A program made the translations under genes and the position numbers. From Alphaproteobacteria bacterium (GTDB lineage: Bacteria > Pseudomonadota > Alphaproteobacteria > Rhizobiales > Devosiaceae), in NCBI GenBank assembly GCA_018828145.1, contig JAHJWO010000021.1:62001-126000 (forward strand): a stretch of DNA of 64,000 nt. The letters run 5' to 3'. The notes beneath the pieces are model-generated. The model saw only the letters and a list, made by a program, of their open reading frames with translations. It was not told the DNA's origin and ran no database searches. Of the stretch, positions 1-8,826 are shown piece after piece. Position 1 is the stretch's first letter; each line of letters begins with the position of its first letter.

Positions 1-1286
1 CGTGGGAAACTCATCATTACGCAGCCGCTGTCGGGGATGTGGTCAGCAGTCCACAGGTTCATGCCGCCAAGGTCGGCCATGGTGAGATCCATCGACCTGT
101 TGATGTCGATCTGACGCCGCCAAATCTCGTCAGTGTCATCCTCAGAGAACACGCAGAGCACGCGCCCTGGCTTCACCGACCGGCCAAACCAAAGGCGGTC
201 CGCGCACACGGCTGTGGCCAGTTGTTGGGCCACCAGCGTTTTGCCAACGCCGCCGTCGCCGGTCAGAAGGGTGGTCTTGTGGAGTGGCACCATTCCGTCG
301 ACCAGCGACTCCCGCGCCGGTGGCGTCAGGTCCCCGAAGTCGATCGGCCTGGCAAACGCAAGAGGAGAGCGATTGTCGTTCGCAGGCCCCGCTATCTCGA
401 CCGCATCGAATTCCGCCATCGCGTCTTTGACGCCAGGCCGCGAGGTGCCGTAGGCGTACGCGTTGGCGACGATCGACATCAGCTTGTCGGCGTCCCATGG
501 CGGCTCAGCCTTGGTTTCGTTCCAGTGTTCGAGCATCAGGTCGGAGCATGCGAATTCCGAGATGCCGAAGTCCTTGAGCGATGCTGCCACCTTGTAGGTG
601 GTCAGGTCGCCCGCGGCGAAAGCGATTGCGCCAGGGGCTGCCCCGCGCAGATATTCGATGGCTCGCGCGATGTTCGGTTCGGTGTCCAGATCGGCGAGCG
701 GCTGGCTGTCTGCCTTCTCCCGTGGCTTTTTGCCTGCGACGATGGTGTCAACGAACCACTGGGGCGCCAAGGGCATGTCGCCGTCGTGGACAGTAGCGTA
801 TGGGGTGCCGTTGACCACGCTGCCTGGCGCGACGACTAGGCCGCCGTCAGCCCGTATGTCGATGCCGGGGTAGTCCGTTAGCGACTTCACGCCATTGGGC
901 ACCCATTGTCCATCCGGGATCGTGAGGTAGGCGTGACGGCCCCCCGAGGGGGTATCGACCACGAGACCCAGATCCACACCAATCACAGATTTGATCAATT
1001 CCAGAGACGCTTTGCCCACAGCGCCATCAGCGTCAATGACAAGGAGCCCGTCGCCGGTGGCGATCCCGACATTGGCGTCCGCATAATCGCCTTCGAACCA
1101 AGCCCGTACGACCGCCGGATCTGTGGAAGCTGCCGCCTGCCATCCAGCGAAGGCGGGTCGTTTCATCCCAGCTAACAGGGGGAAGACGCGAAGGCCGCGC
1201 CCGGCGAGGAGTAACGCCTGCTTGAGATTTTCAGGATGCACTGAGGCGGTGCGCGCCGCTGGCGCGGAGACGGATTTGCTAGTCAA
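1..1286 (-). CDS. Primase-polymerase / RepA-like AAA ATPase, 3' part cut by window edge
   Basis: The visible part is 428 residues, open from a TTG at 1286 to base 1. That start has AGAGGG about seven bases upstream. The N-terminal half fits the bifunctional primase-polymerase fold: GRGLRVFPL near residue 30, a K-R-P followed by W, then ATGDGLLVIDADG, and later DTPSGGRHAYL. From about residue 342 comes a Walker A motif, GDGGVGKT, then VLCVFSEDD as a Walker B-like strand, as in RepA/AAA_25 ATPases. Such fusions start replication of plasmids, phages and integrative elements. Because the C terminus is missing, a helicase or DNA-binding tail cannot be judged. It is probably the island's own replication protein. 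Confidence 0.75.
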   Translation of the reverse strand, partial: MTSKSVSAPAARTASVHPENLKQALLLAGRGLRVFPLLAGMKRPAFAGWQAAASTDPAVVRAWFEGDYADANVGIATGDGLLVIDADGAVGKASLELIKSVIGVDLGLVVDTPSGGRHAYLTIPDGQWVPNGVKSLTDYPGIDIRADGGLVVAPGSVVNGTPYATVHDGDMPLAPQWFVDTIVAGKKPREKADSQPLADLDTEPNIARAIEYLRGAAPGAIAFAAGDLTTYKVAASLKDFGISEFACSDLMLEHWNETKAEPPWDADKLMSIVANAYAYGTSRPGVKDAMAEFDAVEIAGPANDNRSPLAFARPIDFGDLTPPARESLVDGMVPLHKTTLLTGDGGVGKTLVAQQLATAVCADRLWFGRSVKPGRVLCVFSEDDTDEIWRRQIDINRSMDLTMADLGGMNLWTADHIPDSGCVMMSFP

Positions 1287-1417
1287 ATGGAAACCCTCTG
1301 GGTCAAGCCGATGATGCGAGAGACGAGGATGTCGTCGTGCTCGCGGGGTGAGGGGCTCGGTTCAGAGGATTGATATGTGCTGAATGATGAGAGAGCGTTG
1401 CCCGATGTCGGATGCTG

Positions 1418-1876
1418 CTATTCCTGCTCGGACGGCGCCTCCTGACTTGTCGGGACAGCCTGAAATGGTCGGCCGCGATGCGCCCTCTCGCGATGCACCC
1501 GCAATACCTCCTCAAACTGAACGGGGTTCGCTAGCCGCAACGCATTGATCAGTTGCTGTCTATCGCTGTCGTTCGCGGCGATCCTGGCAAGTTTCAGAAT
1601 TTCACTTAGCCGGCGCTGGGCGATGCCGCGGATGGCAGCCTTTACGGCGCGTGCAGACTCCGCCTGAGCAACCCAATGCGGTGTTTCCTCGCCTGGCTGT
1701 GGCGGAGGGGCGCCTTTAAGGCGGTAGTTGATGTGAGTGATTTGTCGGGTGAGGTGGACGATTGCCTCTTCGCAATCCTCTGCAGTCACGAGATCGGTCA
1801 AGAACCAGTCGTCGTCGATCTTGAGGTTCCGAACAGGGATACGTGCGGTCAACGCGCTCTCCGAATGTCTATACAA
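1418..1876 (-). CDS. Hypothetical protein, 152 aa
   Basis: An open frame of 152 residues with a TTG start and codon use like neighbouring real genes. It is charged and mostly helical by eye, with an N-terminal DDDWFLTDLVTAEDCEEAI segment and a basic, glutamate-rich tail. No family was recognised. It is divergent from the integrase at 2058, sharing the 180-bp region between them, and lies upstream of the primase gene in the same direction, so it may be an early gene of the element. No membrane segment or signal peptide is visible. Confidence 0.5.
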   Translation of the reverse strand: MYRHSESALTARIPVRNLKIDDDWFLTDLVTAEDCEEAIVHLTRQITHINYRLKGAPPPQPGEETPHWVAQAESARAVKAAIRGIAQRRLSEILKLARIAANDSDRQQLINALRLANPVQFEEVLRVHRERAHRGRPFQAVPTSQEAPSEQE

Positions 1877-1947
1877 CTCTCAGTTTGCGACAGCGATGCG
1901 CGGGTAAGCGACGCCGTAGAGGCAACTGACGACGGGATGATATCAGC

Positions 1948-1977
1948 CATTGACATTTTTGCCAATGTGAATTGACA
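1948..1977. promoter_or_regulatory. Candidate operator/promoter between divergent genes
   Basis: This AT-rich stretch has ATTGACA twice (1949-1955 and 1971-1977, 22 bases apart) and an inverted pair, CATTG at 1948-1952 and CAATG at 1963-1967. It sits between the divergent 152-aa gene and the first integrase, where an element regulator would bind. TTGACA could be a -35 box, but no clear -10 box is placed correctly. Function is inferred from position and symmetry. Confidence 0.3.
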
Positions 1978-2057
1978 AGGTCATTTCCTCAACTCTCAAC
2001 AAAACACCTTGCGTATCGAACGACAAGCAGGAACGGTGGAAGCCAAGGGAGGGTGCA

Positions 2058-3113
2058 ATGGGAACAGCGTCTGGAATACCCAAGTTGATCAGACGAGGGA
2101 GGCGGTACTACATCTCGATCTATAACTCCGAGAAGAGGGTGACGGAGCGGAGATCGCTGAAAACAGAGGATCTCGCAGAGGCTAAGAAGGGCCTGGCGAG
2201 ACAACTGGCGCTAATGGAGAATGTGGACCGGAAGGGACTTTCGATCACGGTCATTGCCGCATTGGAAGATTACCTCCTCGATCATGTTTTCGAGAACTGC
2301 GCCGCCCCTCGCCGCCAAGAGATCGCGGCGACGCACCTGGCTGCGTTTTTTGGCAAAACTGCGTTGGCAGATGTCAATATCCCCATGTGCCGGGCTTATG
2401 CCGCCGCGCGCCGCGCCGGCAAGGTTGTCAGCGGCTTGGCCAATGTCAAAGGCCGACGAGCCTCCGACAGCACGATCAGGCGCGAACTGACGACGCTCAC
2501 CTCCGCTGCGAACCACGCAAAGAAGTGGAAGCGGATCTCGCCGGCCGACATGCCGAGCATTGAGCGCACGAAAGAGCGCGGCGGTTTCCTCGAAGCCGGG
2601 CTCGCGGGCGAGGCGAAGTTCTTCTCGCGCGAGCAGATCGCGCTGCTGTTGTTCCACGCCCGCGGCCAGACGCGCGACATCATCAAGCTCTGCTACTATA
2701 CGGCAGCCCGCCGGTCCTCGATCGAAGAGATCACCGTTGGTCAGATCGATTTCGCCCGCAAGAAGATCGACCTTGCCACTCCAGGCAAGAAGCAGACGAA
2801 GAAGCGCCAGCCGGTGGTGCCGCTGTTCCCGGTGCTCGAAGCGGACCTCCGAAGGTTGGTGGTTGGCAAGGAGCCGACCGACCGGCTGTTCAAAACTCGC
2901 CAGTTTCCCTACCAGTTCAACCTGACCTGCAGGGCGCTTGGGTTCGACGAGCCGCACAACCCGCATATGCTGCGCCACAGTCGGGCGACTCATCTCCTGC
3001 AGGACGGCAAGAAGCCCTACAGCGTGGCTGCCTTGTTGGGTGACACGATGGCCACTGTGGAGGCCAATTACGGCCACCACTCGCCAAGCGAACTCATGGA
3101 GGATTTGAAGTGA
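2058..3113 (+). CDS. Tyrosine recombinase/integrase A, 351 aa
   Basis: A site-specific tyrosine recombinase of phage-integrase type. Residues 1-55 form a basic N-terminal domain, about 60-165 the SAM-like core-binding domain, and 185-351 the catalytic domain. Seen in order: the box I arginine in TAARRSSIEEI (about 218), HMLRHSRATHLL (303-314) with the second arginine, LLGDT (327-331) where most relatives have histidine in place of Asp, and Tyr338 in EANYGHHSP as the nucleophile. The H-to-D change in box III is a known variable position. The ATG follows AGGGAGGG. It overlaps the HTH gene by four bases. It is unlike the integrase at 16747. Confidence 0.88.
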   Translation: MGTASGIPKLIRRGRRYYISIYNSEKRVTERRSLKTEDLAEAKKGLARQLALMENVDRKGLSITVIAALEDYLLDHVFENCAAPRRQEIAATHLAAFFGKTALADVNIPMCRAYAAARRAGKVVSGLANVKGRRASDSTIRRELTTLTSAANHAKKWKRISPADMPSIERTKERGGFLEAGLAGEAKFFSREQIALLLFHARGQTRDIIKLCYYTAARRSSIEEITVGQIDFARKKIDLATPGKKQTKKRQPVVPLFPVLEADLRRLVVGKEPTDRLFKTRQFPYQFNLTCRALGFDEPHNPHMLRHSRATHLLQDGKKPYSVAALLGDTMATVEANYGHHSPSELMEDLK

Positions 3114-3637
3114 CTTCCCGCGAGTCAACCTTTCCATACACGCGATTGCGGCCTAAAACCCGAAAGGTTCGGAAAGAGGCGACTATGGCGGGAAAGCGGG
3201 CAGAAGCATTTCACAATCTTGAGCCCTCTCCCGTGGTGCCCGACGGCGCCACGCCTGAGGTGGCTCGGGTGGAGTTTGCGAGAAGGCTGAGCAAGCAACT
3301 CGTCCTCAAGGGATGGAACCAGTCACGTTTGGCGGTTGAGGCCCTGAAATTTTCGCCCCCTGGCGTGACGATGGGCAGAGATAAGGTGTCCAACTATGTC
3401 CGCGCCAAGAACCTGCCCACCCCGGTTCACCTCAAAGTCCTCTGCGATGCGCTGTCCTGTAAACCCGAGGATCTGATTCCGTCCCGTGGGCGTCGAGAGG
3501 CTGGTGAAACCGCTCAGATAGCAGAGTTGACAGATATGGGGCAGGGGACCGTATGGCTTCGTATCAACGAAGTGGTGCCGTGGCCGGTGGCGCTTCAGGT
3601 CATGGCCCTTTTGCGGGGCAGCCAGGATAAAGAGTGA
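3110..3637 (+). CDS. HTH (Xre-like) protein, possible excision/integration regulator
   Basis: The gene encodes 175 residues from a GTG at 3110 that overlaps the integrase stop and has GGAGG upstream. An ATG at 3185, after AAAGAGG, would give 150 residues and is an equally good start. A helix-turn-helix of lambda-repressor type spans roughly residues 60-125: LSKQLVLKGWNQSRLAVEA, then KVSNYVRAKNLPTP and LCDALSCKPEDLIP. The C terminus has no recognised domain. Coupling to an integrase suggests control of integration or excision, which is inference. Confidence 0.65.
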   Translation: MTSRESTFPYTRLRPKTRKVRKEATMAGKRAEAFHNLEPSPVVPDGATPEVARVEFARRLSKQLVLKGWNQSRLAVEALKFSPPGVTMGRDKVSNYVRAKNLPTPVHLKVLCDALSCKPEDLIPSRGRREAGETAQIAELTDMGQGTVWLRINEVVPWPVALQVMALLRGSQDKE

Positions 3638-3645
3638 AGGCGCCG

Positions 3646-6600
3646 CTAGCGTGCCGTGACTGCATTTGCGCCGTCGACCACAATGCGAAGGGGCTGGCCG
3701 GTCTGGCCATCGTCGGGTTCGTTGAGGTCGCGGGCGCCGGCACCCAGGGAAAGTAGGCGGATCAGCTTGGCATTGTATTGCGGGCTGCCGACCTGCTTGA
3801 CCTCGCGCGTCAGCAGGTGCTGGGCGAGTTCGGGGTCGAACCACATGCGCTCGATCAGCTCGATAGCCGCGGCATCGCCATTCGGCATCATCTGGCGCCA
3901 CAGCGTCAGTGTTCGCATGAGCCCGCCGCCCTTCAGGACGCCGAAACGCAGCTTGAGCGCGACCTCGACGGGCTTCGCCAACTGATCCCAGAACCGATCA
4001 TTGGCGCTAGTCTGCGAGCCAACGACAGTACGCATCTCCAGGTTTTTCAACGGAGCCAGGAACTGGTGGGCTGCGCGCAGCGAGTTCATCTCGTCGGGCG
4101 TGAACACCTCGGCGAGGGCTTCCTCGTGTTGCTTAAAAAGGTCATCAAGCCGGGCGAAGGAGAGCGGGTTCTCCCCGGTTGATGTCCGCTGCACAGCCGA
4201 CGTGGTGGCGCGTTCCATCAGGAACTCCCGGACAGCCGCCTTGAGCCCGTCGCGCGCGCTGTCGTTGCCGGCGATGCGTTCGACGATCTCGCGCATCGTC
4301 GTCTCGGCGTCACCCGAGTTGAGAATGCCGGATACGGCGTTCACCGGATCCTTGCCGAGTACGCGGGAGATGGCGCCCTTGTTGGTGGCTGCCTCGCGGA
4401 GAGCGGTCTGCGCCTCCTGCAGAGTGGCTGCCAACTGGCTGGAGTCGGCTGCGCCTTCGCCGGCGCGGACGATCAGCCCGTTGAGCTGGGCGCGGAAGTC
4501 GGCCGACAGTTCGAGGGCTTCGTCACCCCACTTCTCGGCCCAGCGCTCGATGGCCACTGGGTCGATCGTGCCGTTGGCGCGGACAACGCCCGGCGCCTCG
4601 GCGAGATCGGCTGCGAGATACTGCCCGACAGCTTCGCGGCCTTCTGCGGCCACCGGGCTGGATTCCATGATGCGGGCAAGCGCCGCTGCCTTTTCGGGTT
4701 GACCGGGCTGCAGGAAACGCTTCGCTGTCTGCGACGGCGGCGTGGTCGAGCGGCCGAAGCGGTCGAGGTTGAAGTCCTTGCGCAGCACGCGCGCCGGGTC
4801 TGCCGGCCCGCCCCCGAAGGTGCTGCCAACCGTATCCCTGTAATTTTCACGAGCGGCAATCGCAGCCGAGGCTTCCGGGTTGCCGGAGGCCGCGGCTTCA
4901 TCGAGGGTCGTTTCCATCGAACGGCGCAGCTCGCGGATATTGTCGGCGAGCGTGTAGTTGCCGGCGCGACGGGCGCGCTCCTCTGTGGTGGCCAGTTCGG
5001 GCAGGGCATCGACAATGCTGCGGACGGAAACTTCGTTCGGCGCCTGAACTTCTGGCGTGTCGCGGATGATCGGGCGGCCGCTTGCGTCGAGAATGCCGGT
5101 GTCGACGGACGACGCTGGCGTGACTTCGCCGGCCGTGCCCTCGATGCGCTGCAGGAGGCCCTGGGGGATGACTTTGTTCGGCGTGTTGAGGTCGCCCAGC
5201 GACTGGTAAACGCGGCCGGCGGCGTCGAGCATCGCGTCGGAACTGACTATCGACTGGCCATCCGGGTCCGCTGCGGCGAACATCCGGCTGGACTCGCCTT
5301 GCATCGGCACGAGCGTGTTTTCGACGACAGCCTGGTCGAGCCGTTCGCTGGCGGGAACCTTCTCCCCACGGCGCGCCGTAAGGTCGGCCGTGAGCGCCAT
5401 ATTGCGCTGATCGGCGCTGCCGACATCGGTCTCGGCTGCAGCGACACGGGCGCGGGCTTCGTTCATGCGGGCGGCGTCGTCGGCGGCGACTGCATTGGTG
5501 AACTGGCGGCCGACGGCGGTCTCCGGCGCGATCTTCTTGGCGCTATCGAGGGCTGCGCCTTCAGTGGCCTGCTGGTTGGCCACAAAGTCCTTGTGCAGCG
5601 ACGGGTCGAGCCGGAAGCCCTTCTCGTAGGCGACGAGGCCGGGGTCGTCCGACAGGATGCCGGCGGACGGGATCGCCGCTTTCGGGCCGTTGGACTGCAT
5701 GGCGTTGGAGCGGGCCGAAATTGTCTCGGCCGCCAGTGCTGGGTTTGAAGCCGCATCTTGGGCGTAGAAGGCAGCAACGTCTGCATCTTTGCCGCGAATA
5801 AATGAACCGTCGGGGTTCTGGGGCAGGGTGGTGTCGTACTGGCCACCGGCCATGTTTGAGAACACGCCGCCCAAGCCGCGCGAACTGGATGTGGCCACGT
5901 TTTGCAGCAGGTTCGCGCCGACCGCGCCGCCCATCGAGGCAATAACGTCGCCGACAGGCCCAAGCAACGCCTTCGCTGACTCAGGGGCGTACATGTCGTA
6001 GGACCCGTAGCCGACGCCCGCACCGGCACCGGCGATGGTGTCGTTGACCATGTTCGCACCGGCCTGATAGGGGCGCGTGAGGGCCTCAGCCTGAGGCGCA
6101 ATAGCAGGGGACAGCTTGCCGAGAGCTTGGCGCACAACCGGATTGGCCAAGACCCCTGAAGGCAACAGGGACTGGACGCCGAAACGATTGCCTTCAAAAC
6201 CGAGACGCTGAATGTCGGTCATCTCGTCGTAGGAAAAAGGTTCGCCCGGGACGATGCCCTCGATAATGTCGTTGATCTGGGCGGAGCCGCCGATGGGGTT
6301 CTTCGACTGCATCCACGACTGGTCGCCGGGTGCAACCGCATCAAGGCCCATGGCGCCAAGGTTGAGCACCGCACTGGACATGTCGACCGGGAAGCCGGCG
6401 AGTTCGCCAACACCCTGGCGGAGGCCCTGCAAGGCGATATCGAGCGCGCGAGTTGGGCCGGCCTCTGGACCGCGCTGTTCAGGCTGCGCCGGCAGATTGA
6501 AGGTGCGGGGGTCGGGCGACAAGGCCGGTGTGAACGGCAAAGGCAGATCGCGCATGGGATCGAAATCGTCGATCGGAGGCGCAGCCTGAGCCGGCGCCGC

Positions 6601-6726
6601 TGTTGGCGTCGATTTTATCCGAAAGCCGGGCGGGATCGACGGTGACCGTTGTTGCAGCACGAAGCCTGGCGGGAGAGGAGGCGCTTTGCGCGGTTCGAGC
6701 ACGAACCCCTGTGGGACGGGTGGCAT
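3646..6726 (-). CDS. Phage virion-internal/ejection-like protein, 1026 aa
   Basis: A long, alanine-rich, mostly helical protein with no enzyme motif. Its N terminus has three proline-glycine repeats (VPQGFVL, LPPGFVL, IPPGFRI), followed by a low-complexity proline stretch and glycine-rich segments around residues 225-290. Long coiled-helical segments such as RARVAAAETDVGSAD follow. This architecture is typical of large internal or DNA-ejection proteins of podovirus-like prophages of Hyphomicrobiales; the match is by pattern, not search. No capsid, portal, terminase or tail genes are present, so it seems an orphan from a decayed or rearranged prophage. It converges on the HTH gene with a 9-bp gap. 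Confidence 0.55.
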   Translation of the reverse strand: MPPVPQGFVLEPRKAPPLPPGFVLQQRSPSIPPGFRIKSTPTAAPAQAAPPIDDFDPMRDLPLPFTPALSPDPRTFNLPAQPEQRGPEAGPTRALDIALQGLRQGVGELAGFPVDMSSAVLNLGAMGLDAVAPGDQSWMQSKNPIGGSAQINDIIEGIVPGEPFSYDEMTDIQRLGFEGNRFGVQSLLPSGVLANPVVRQALGKLSPAIAPQAEALTRPYQAGANMVNDTIAGAGAGVGYGSYDMYAPESAKALLGPVGDVIASMGGAVGANLLQNVATSSSRGLGGVFSNMAGGQYDTTLPQNPDGSFIRGKDADVAAFYAQDAASNPALAAETISARSNAMQSNGPKAAIPSAGILSDDPGLVAYEKGFRLDPSLHKDFVANQQATEGAALDSAKKIAPETAVGRQFTNAVAADDAARMNEARARVAAAETDVGSADQRNMALTADLTARRGEKVPASERLDQAVVENTLVPMQGESSRMFAAADPDGQSIVSSDAMLDAAGRVYQSLGDLNTPNKVIPQGLLQRIEGTAGEVTPASSVDTGILDASGRPIIRDTPEVQAPNEVSVRSIVDALPELATTEERARRAGNYTLADNIRELRRSMETTLDEAAASGNPEASAAIAARENYRDTVGSTFGGGPADPARVLRKDFNLDRFGRSTTPPSQTAKRFLQPGQPEKAAALARIMESSPVAAEGREAVGQYLAADLAEAPGVVRANGTIDPVAIERWAEKWGDEALELSADFRAQLNGLIVRAGEGAADSSQLAATLQEAQTALREAATNKGAISRVLGKDPVNAVSGILNSGDAETTMREIVERIAGNDSARDGLKAAVREFLMERATTSAVQRTSTGENPLSFARLDDLFKQHEEALAEVFTPDEMNSLRAAHQFLAPLKNLEMRTVVGSQTSANDRFWDQLAKPVEVALKLRFGVLKGGGLMRTLTLWRQMMPNGDAAAIELIERMWFDPELAQHLLTREVKQVGSPQYNAKLIRLLSLGAGARDLNEPDDGQTGQPLRIVVDGANAVTAR

Positions 6727-7238
6727 TACGATATCCTCCCGTCGGGCATCAGGTGAATTCCATCGGCGCTGTTTTCATGACGCATGGGGGAGGCTCCGTC
6801 GTCCTCGTGGGATCGGATGTGAATGATCTGTTGACGCTCAGATGGGCAGCTTGCGAAGCCGCAGTTACGCAGGGAGTTCGATGGGAATTGCACACGTCCG
6901 AGCAATGCCAACCGCAGTTGTCGAAGCTGCATTACGAGCGGGGAGGTGCCGTTGATGAGGCGGGCAAGACATCAAAGCCGGTCGCGATGCGGCGTTACGC
7001 GGTAGCTCAAAACAGAAATTCTAAGCTAGCAGAATTGTCTCATGGATCGGCCGGAAGGTCAATGAAAATGCCGGCGTAGAGCCGTGTTTGATTGAGTGAG
7101 GTGAGCCACCGCCGGCGGCCCGTGACCTGCCCGCACGTCATTTTAACTTACCTATATGAGTAGACTTTGATGTTGCTGTTGCCCTTGCTGTTTTGGTCAG
7201 GGATGTGCGTAATTGGAGTAGGTGCGCGAGGGGGGCGA
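6727..7238. other. Gene-poor stretch with promoter-like AT-rich end
   Basis: No reading frame here is convincing: a 158-residue plus-strand frame runs antisense across the virion gene start, and a 68-residue minus-strand frame has no recognisable features. The last 100 bases are richer in A and T (TTTTAACTTACCTATATGAG near 7141), which suits a promoter for the exported protein at 7239. No strong hairpin or repeat was seen. Confidence 0.4.
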
Positions 7239-8615
7239 ATGCGCGAGCTTAGAGTACGTTTTGTGTCGGCCATCAGGAGAGCACTTGTAGTGCTGTCGGT
7301 TGTGACAGCGTTCCTGGTCTCATCCCCAGTGCAAGCTGACTTTCAGCAGAGCCAGGCGTGGTTCGAGAGACTGTCGGAAAATCAGCGGGCGGATCTTCAG
7401 GGCAATCTCGTCTTGCTTGCACACTACGGCGGAATGGTCGACGGCCAGTTCGGTGCCAACACCTATGGTGCCCTGGTCCGGTGGCAACAAGAGGTGAAGG
7501 TGCGGCCCGATGGCGTTCTCACGACCCCTCAGCTCGATCTGCTGAATCAAATGGCATCGCAGGTGATGAGCGACTTGGGCATGAGCCTGGTCGAGGACCT
7601 CGACGGGCATCTGGCTATCATGTTGCCGACGGGCTTGCTAACGCAACAGAGCAAGGGGTCGAACGGGACAATCTACCAGGATGCCAGCGGCGAGTTCGTT
7701 GCCGAGACATTCTGGCGCCCGAGTTCCGAGGGAACACTGTCGCAGCACTACGCCGCCGCCGCGGTGGGGCGGAACGTCACCTACAGCACCCTTCGGGCGG
7801 ACCTCTACGTCGTCACCGGCACGGCCAATGGCCGCTACTTCTACGAGATGGTGCATGCGGATGGTGGTGGCGCCGCCGGGTTTCGCTTTACCTACCCCGA
7901 GTGGCAGCGGGAAACGGGTGGGGTGGCGTCCGTCTTTGCGGCTTCGTACTCCATGCCCATCACCGGCCAGGAAGTGGCGCAGGGCAACCTAGACCTGGGG
8001 CTGCCGGCACCGTCATCAGTGGAGTTTGCAACGCCCTCGACCCCGGAGCGGCCAGCTATCGTCGCTCCTATGACCCCGACGCCAAAGACAAAGACTGCCG
8101 TACCGGACTCCAATGAGGAGGGGTTTAGGCAGTTCGGCAATTTCCTTGTCTTCGACAATGCGCCTGGGGTTATCGGCCTGGTTGGCGATATCGGTCCGAG
8201 CACCCCACTCGATTTTCGTCGCGCCCTGCGGGCCGTTGGAGAGCCCAAGGTGCTCGCGCTCGGAAGCGATGGCGGGCTGGTGTCCAGCGCCCTTCTCTTG
8301 GCCTATGAGGTCCACGAGTTAGGCTTGGCCACCTGGGTCCCGGAGGAGGTTGGATGCTATTCTGCCTGTTCCTTCATCTTCTTCGCTGGATCCGAGCGCC
8401 TGGCTGAGGGCAAGCTGGGAGTGCACCAGGTTTGGGGTGACGAGGTAGACGCTTCATCCGCGCAGACCGTGGTGTCGGACATCCTTGAAGCATTCAGCGA
8501 CTTTGGCGTTCGCCAGGAAGTCACGTCGGCCATGCTGCGGACTAGGCCGGAGGACATGTATGTGTTCAGCGAGACCGAGCTAGCGCAATGGAACCTGAAT
8601 GCCGGCGGCCTTTAA
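7239..8615 (+). CDS. Exported peptidoglycan-binding/ClpP-like serine protease fusion
   Basis: The chosen ATG at 7239 has GAGGGGGCGA before it and gives 458 residues starting with a signal peptide (basic start, hydrophobic core, cleavage near SSPVQA). Residues about 43-101 form a peptidoglycan-binding-like domain with GGMVDGQFGANTYGALVRWQ. A proline-rich linker follows near 255-290. Residues about 310-458 resemble the ClpP/crotonase fold of predicted periplasmic proteins (COG3904-like), with SDGGLVSSALLLAYEVH, then CYSACSFIFFAG with candidate nucleophile Ser375, and LGVHQ with candidate His396. It should act in the periplasm. It is cargo of the island, upstream of the KAP gene but 211 bp away, so co-transcription is unproven. 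Confidence 0.7.
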   Translation: MRELRVRFVSAIRRALVVLSVVTAFLVSSPVQADFQQSQAWFERLSENQRADLQGNLVLLAHYGGMVDGQFGANTYGALVRWQQEVKVRPDGVLTTPQLDLLNQMASQVMSDLGMSLVEDLDGHLAIMLPTGLLTQQSKGSNGTIYQDASGEFVAETFWRPSSEGTLSQHYAAAAVGRNVTYSTLRADLYVVTGTANGRYFYEMVHADGGGAAGFRFTYPEWQRETGGVASVFAASYSMPITGQEVAQGNLDLGLPAPSSVEFATPSTPERPAIVAPMTPTPKTKTAVPDSNEEGFRQFGNFLVFDNAPGVIGLVGDIGPSTPLDFRRALRAVGEPKVLALGSDGGLVSSALLLAYEVHELGLATWVPEEVGCYSACSFIFFAGSERLAEGKLGVHQVWGDEVDASSAQTVVSDILEAFSDFGVRQEVTSAMLRTRPEDMYVFSETELAQWNLNAGGL

Positions 8616-8826
8616 TGGCGCCGGCACGTCATCGTAGGCAACCGCGAAGCTCGCATCAGGATGCTGAGGGGGACGACGCGATCGAGCCAACTGAGATAGG
8701 ACTGCGCCCCGGAGCAAATGCAGCCGCTCCTTACAGCCGGAGAAAGCCGCGCCGCGTTCCCGCGGCTCAAATCTCCTTCACTGGCCAGGAATCAGCGTAG
8801 GCTTTTCCTGACAATAAGAGGGCCGC

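Noticed and set aside
6603..7079. A 158-residue plus-strand frame
   Set aside because: It is antisense to the virion gene start for its first 120 bp, with no domain and no good ribosome site.
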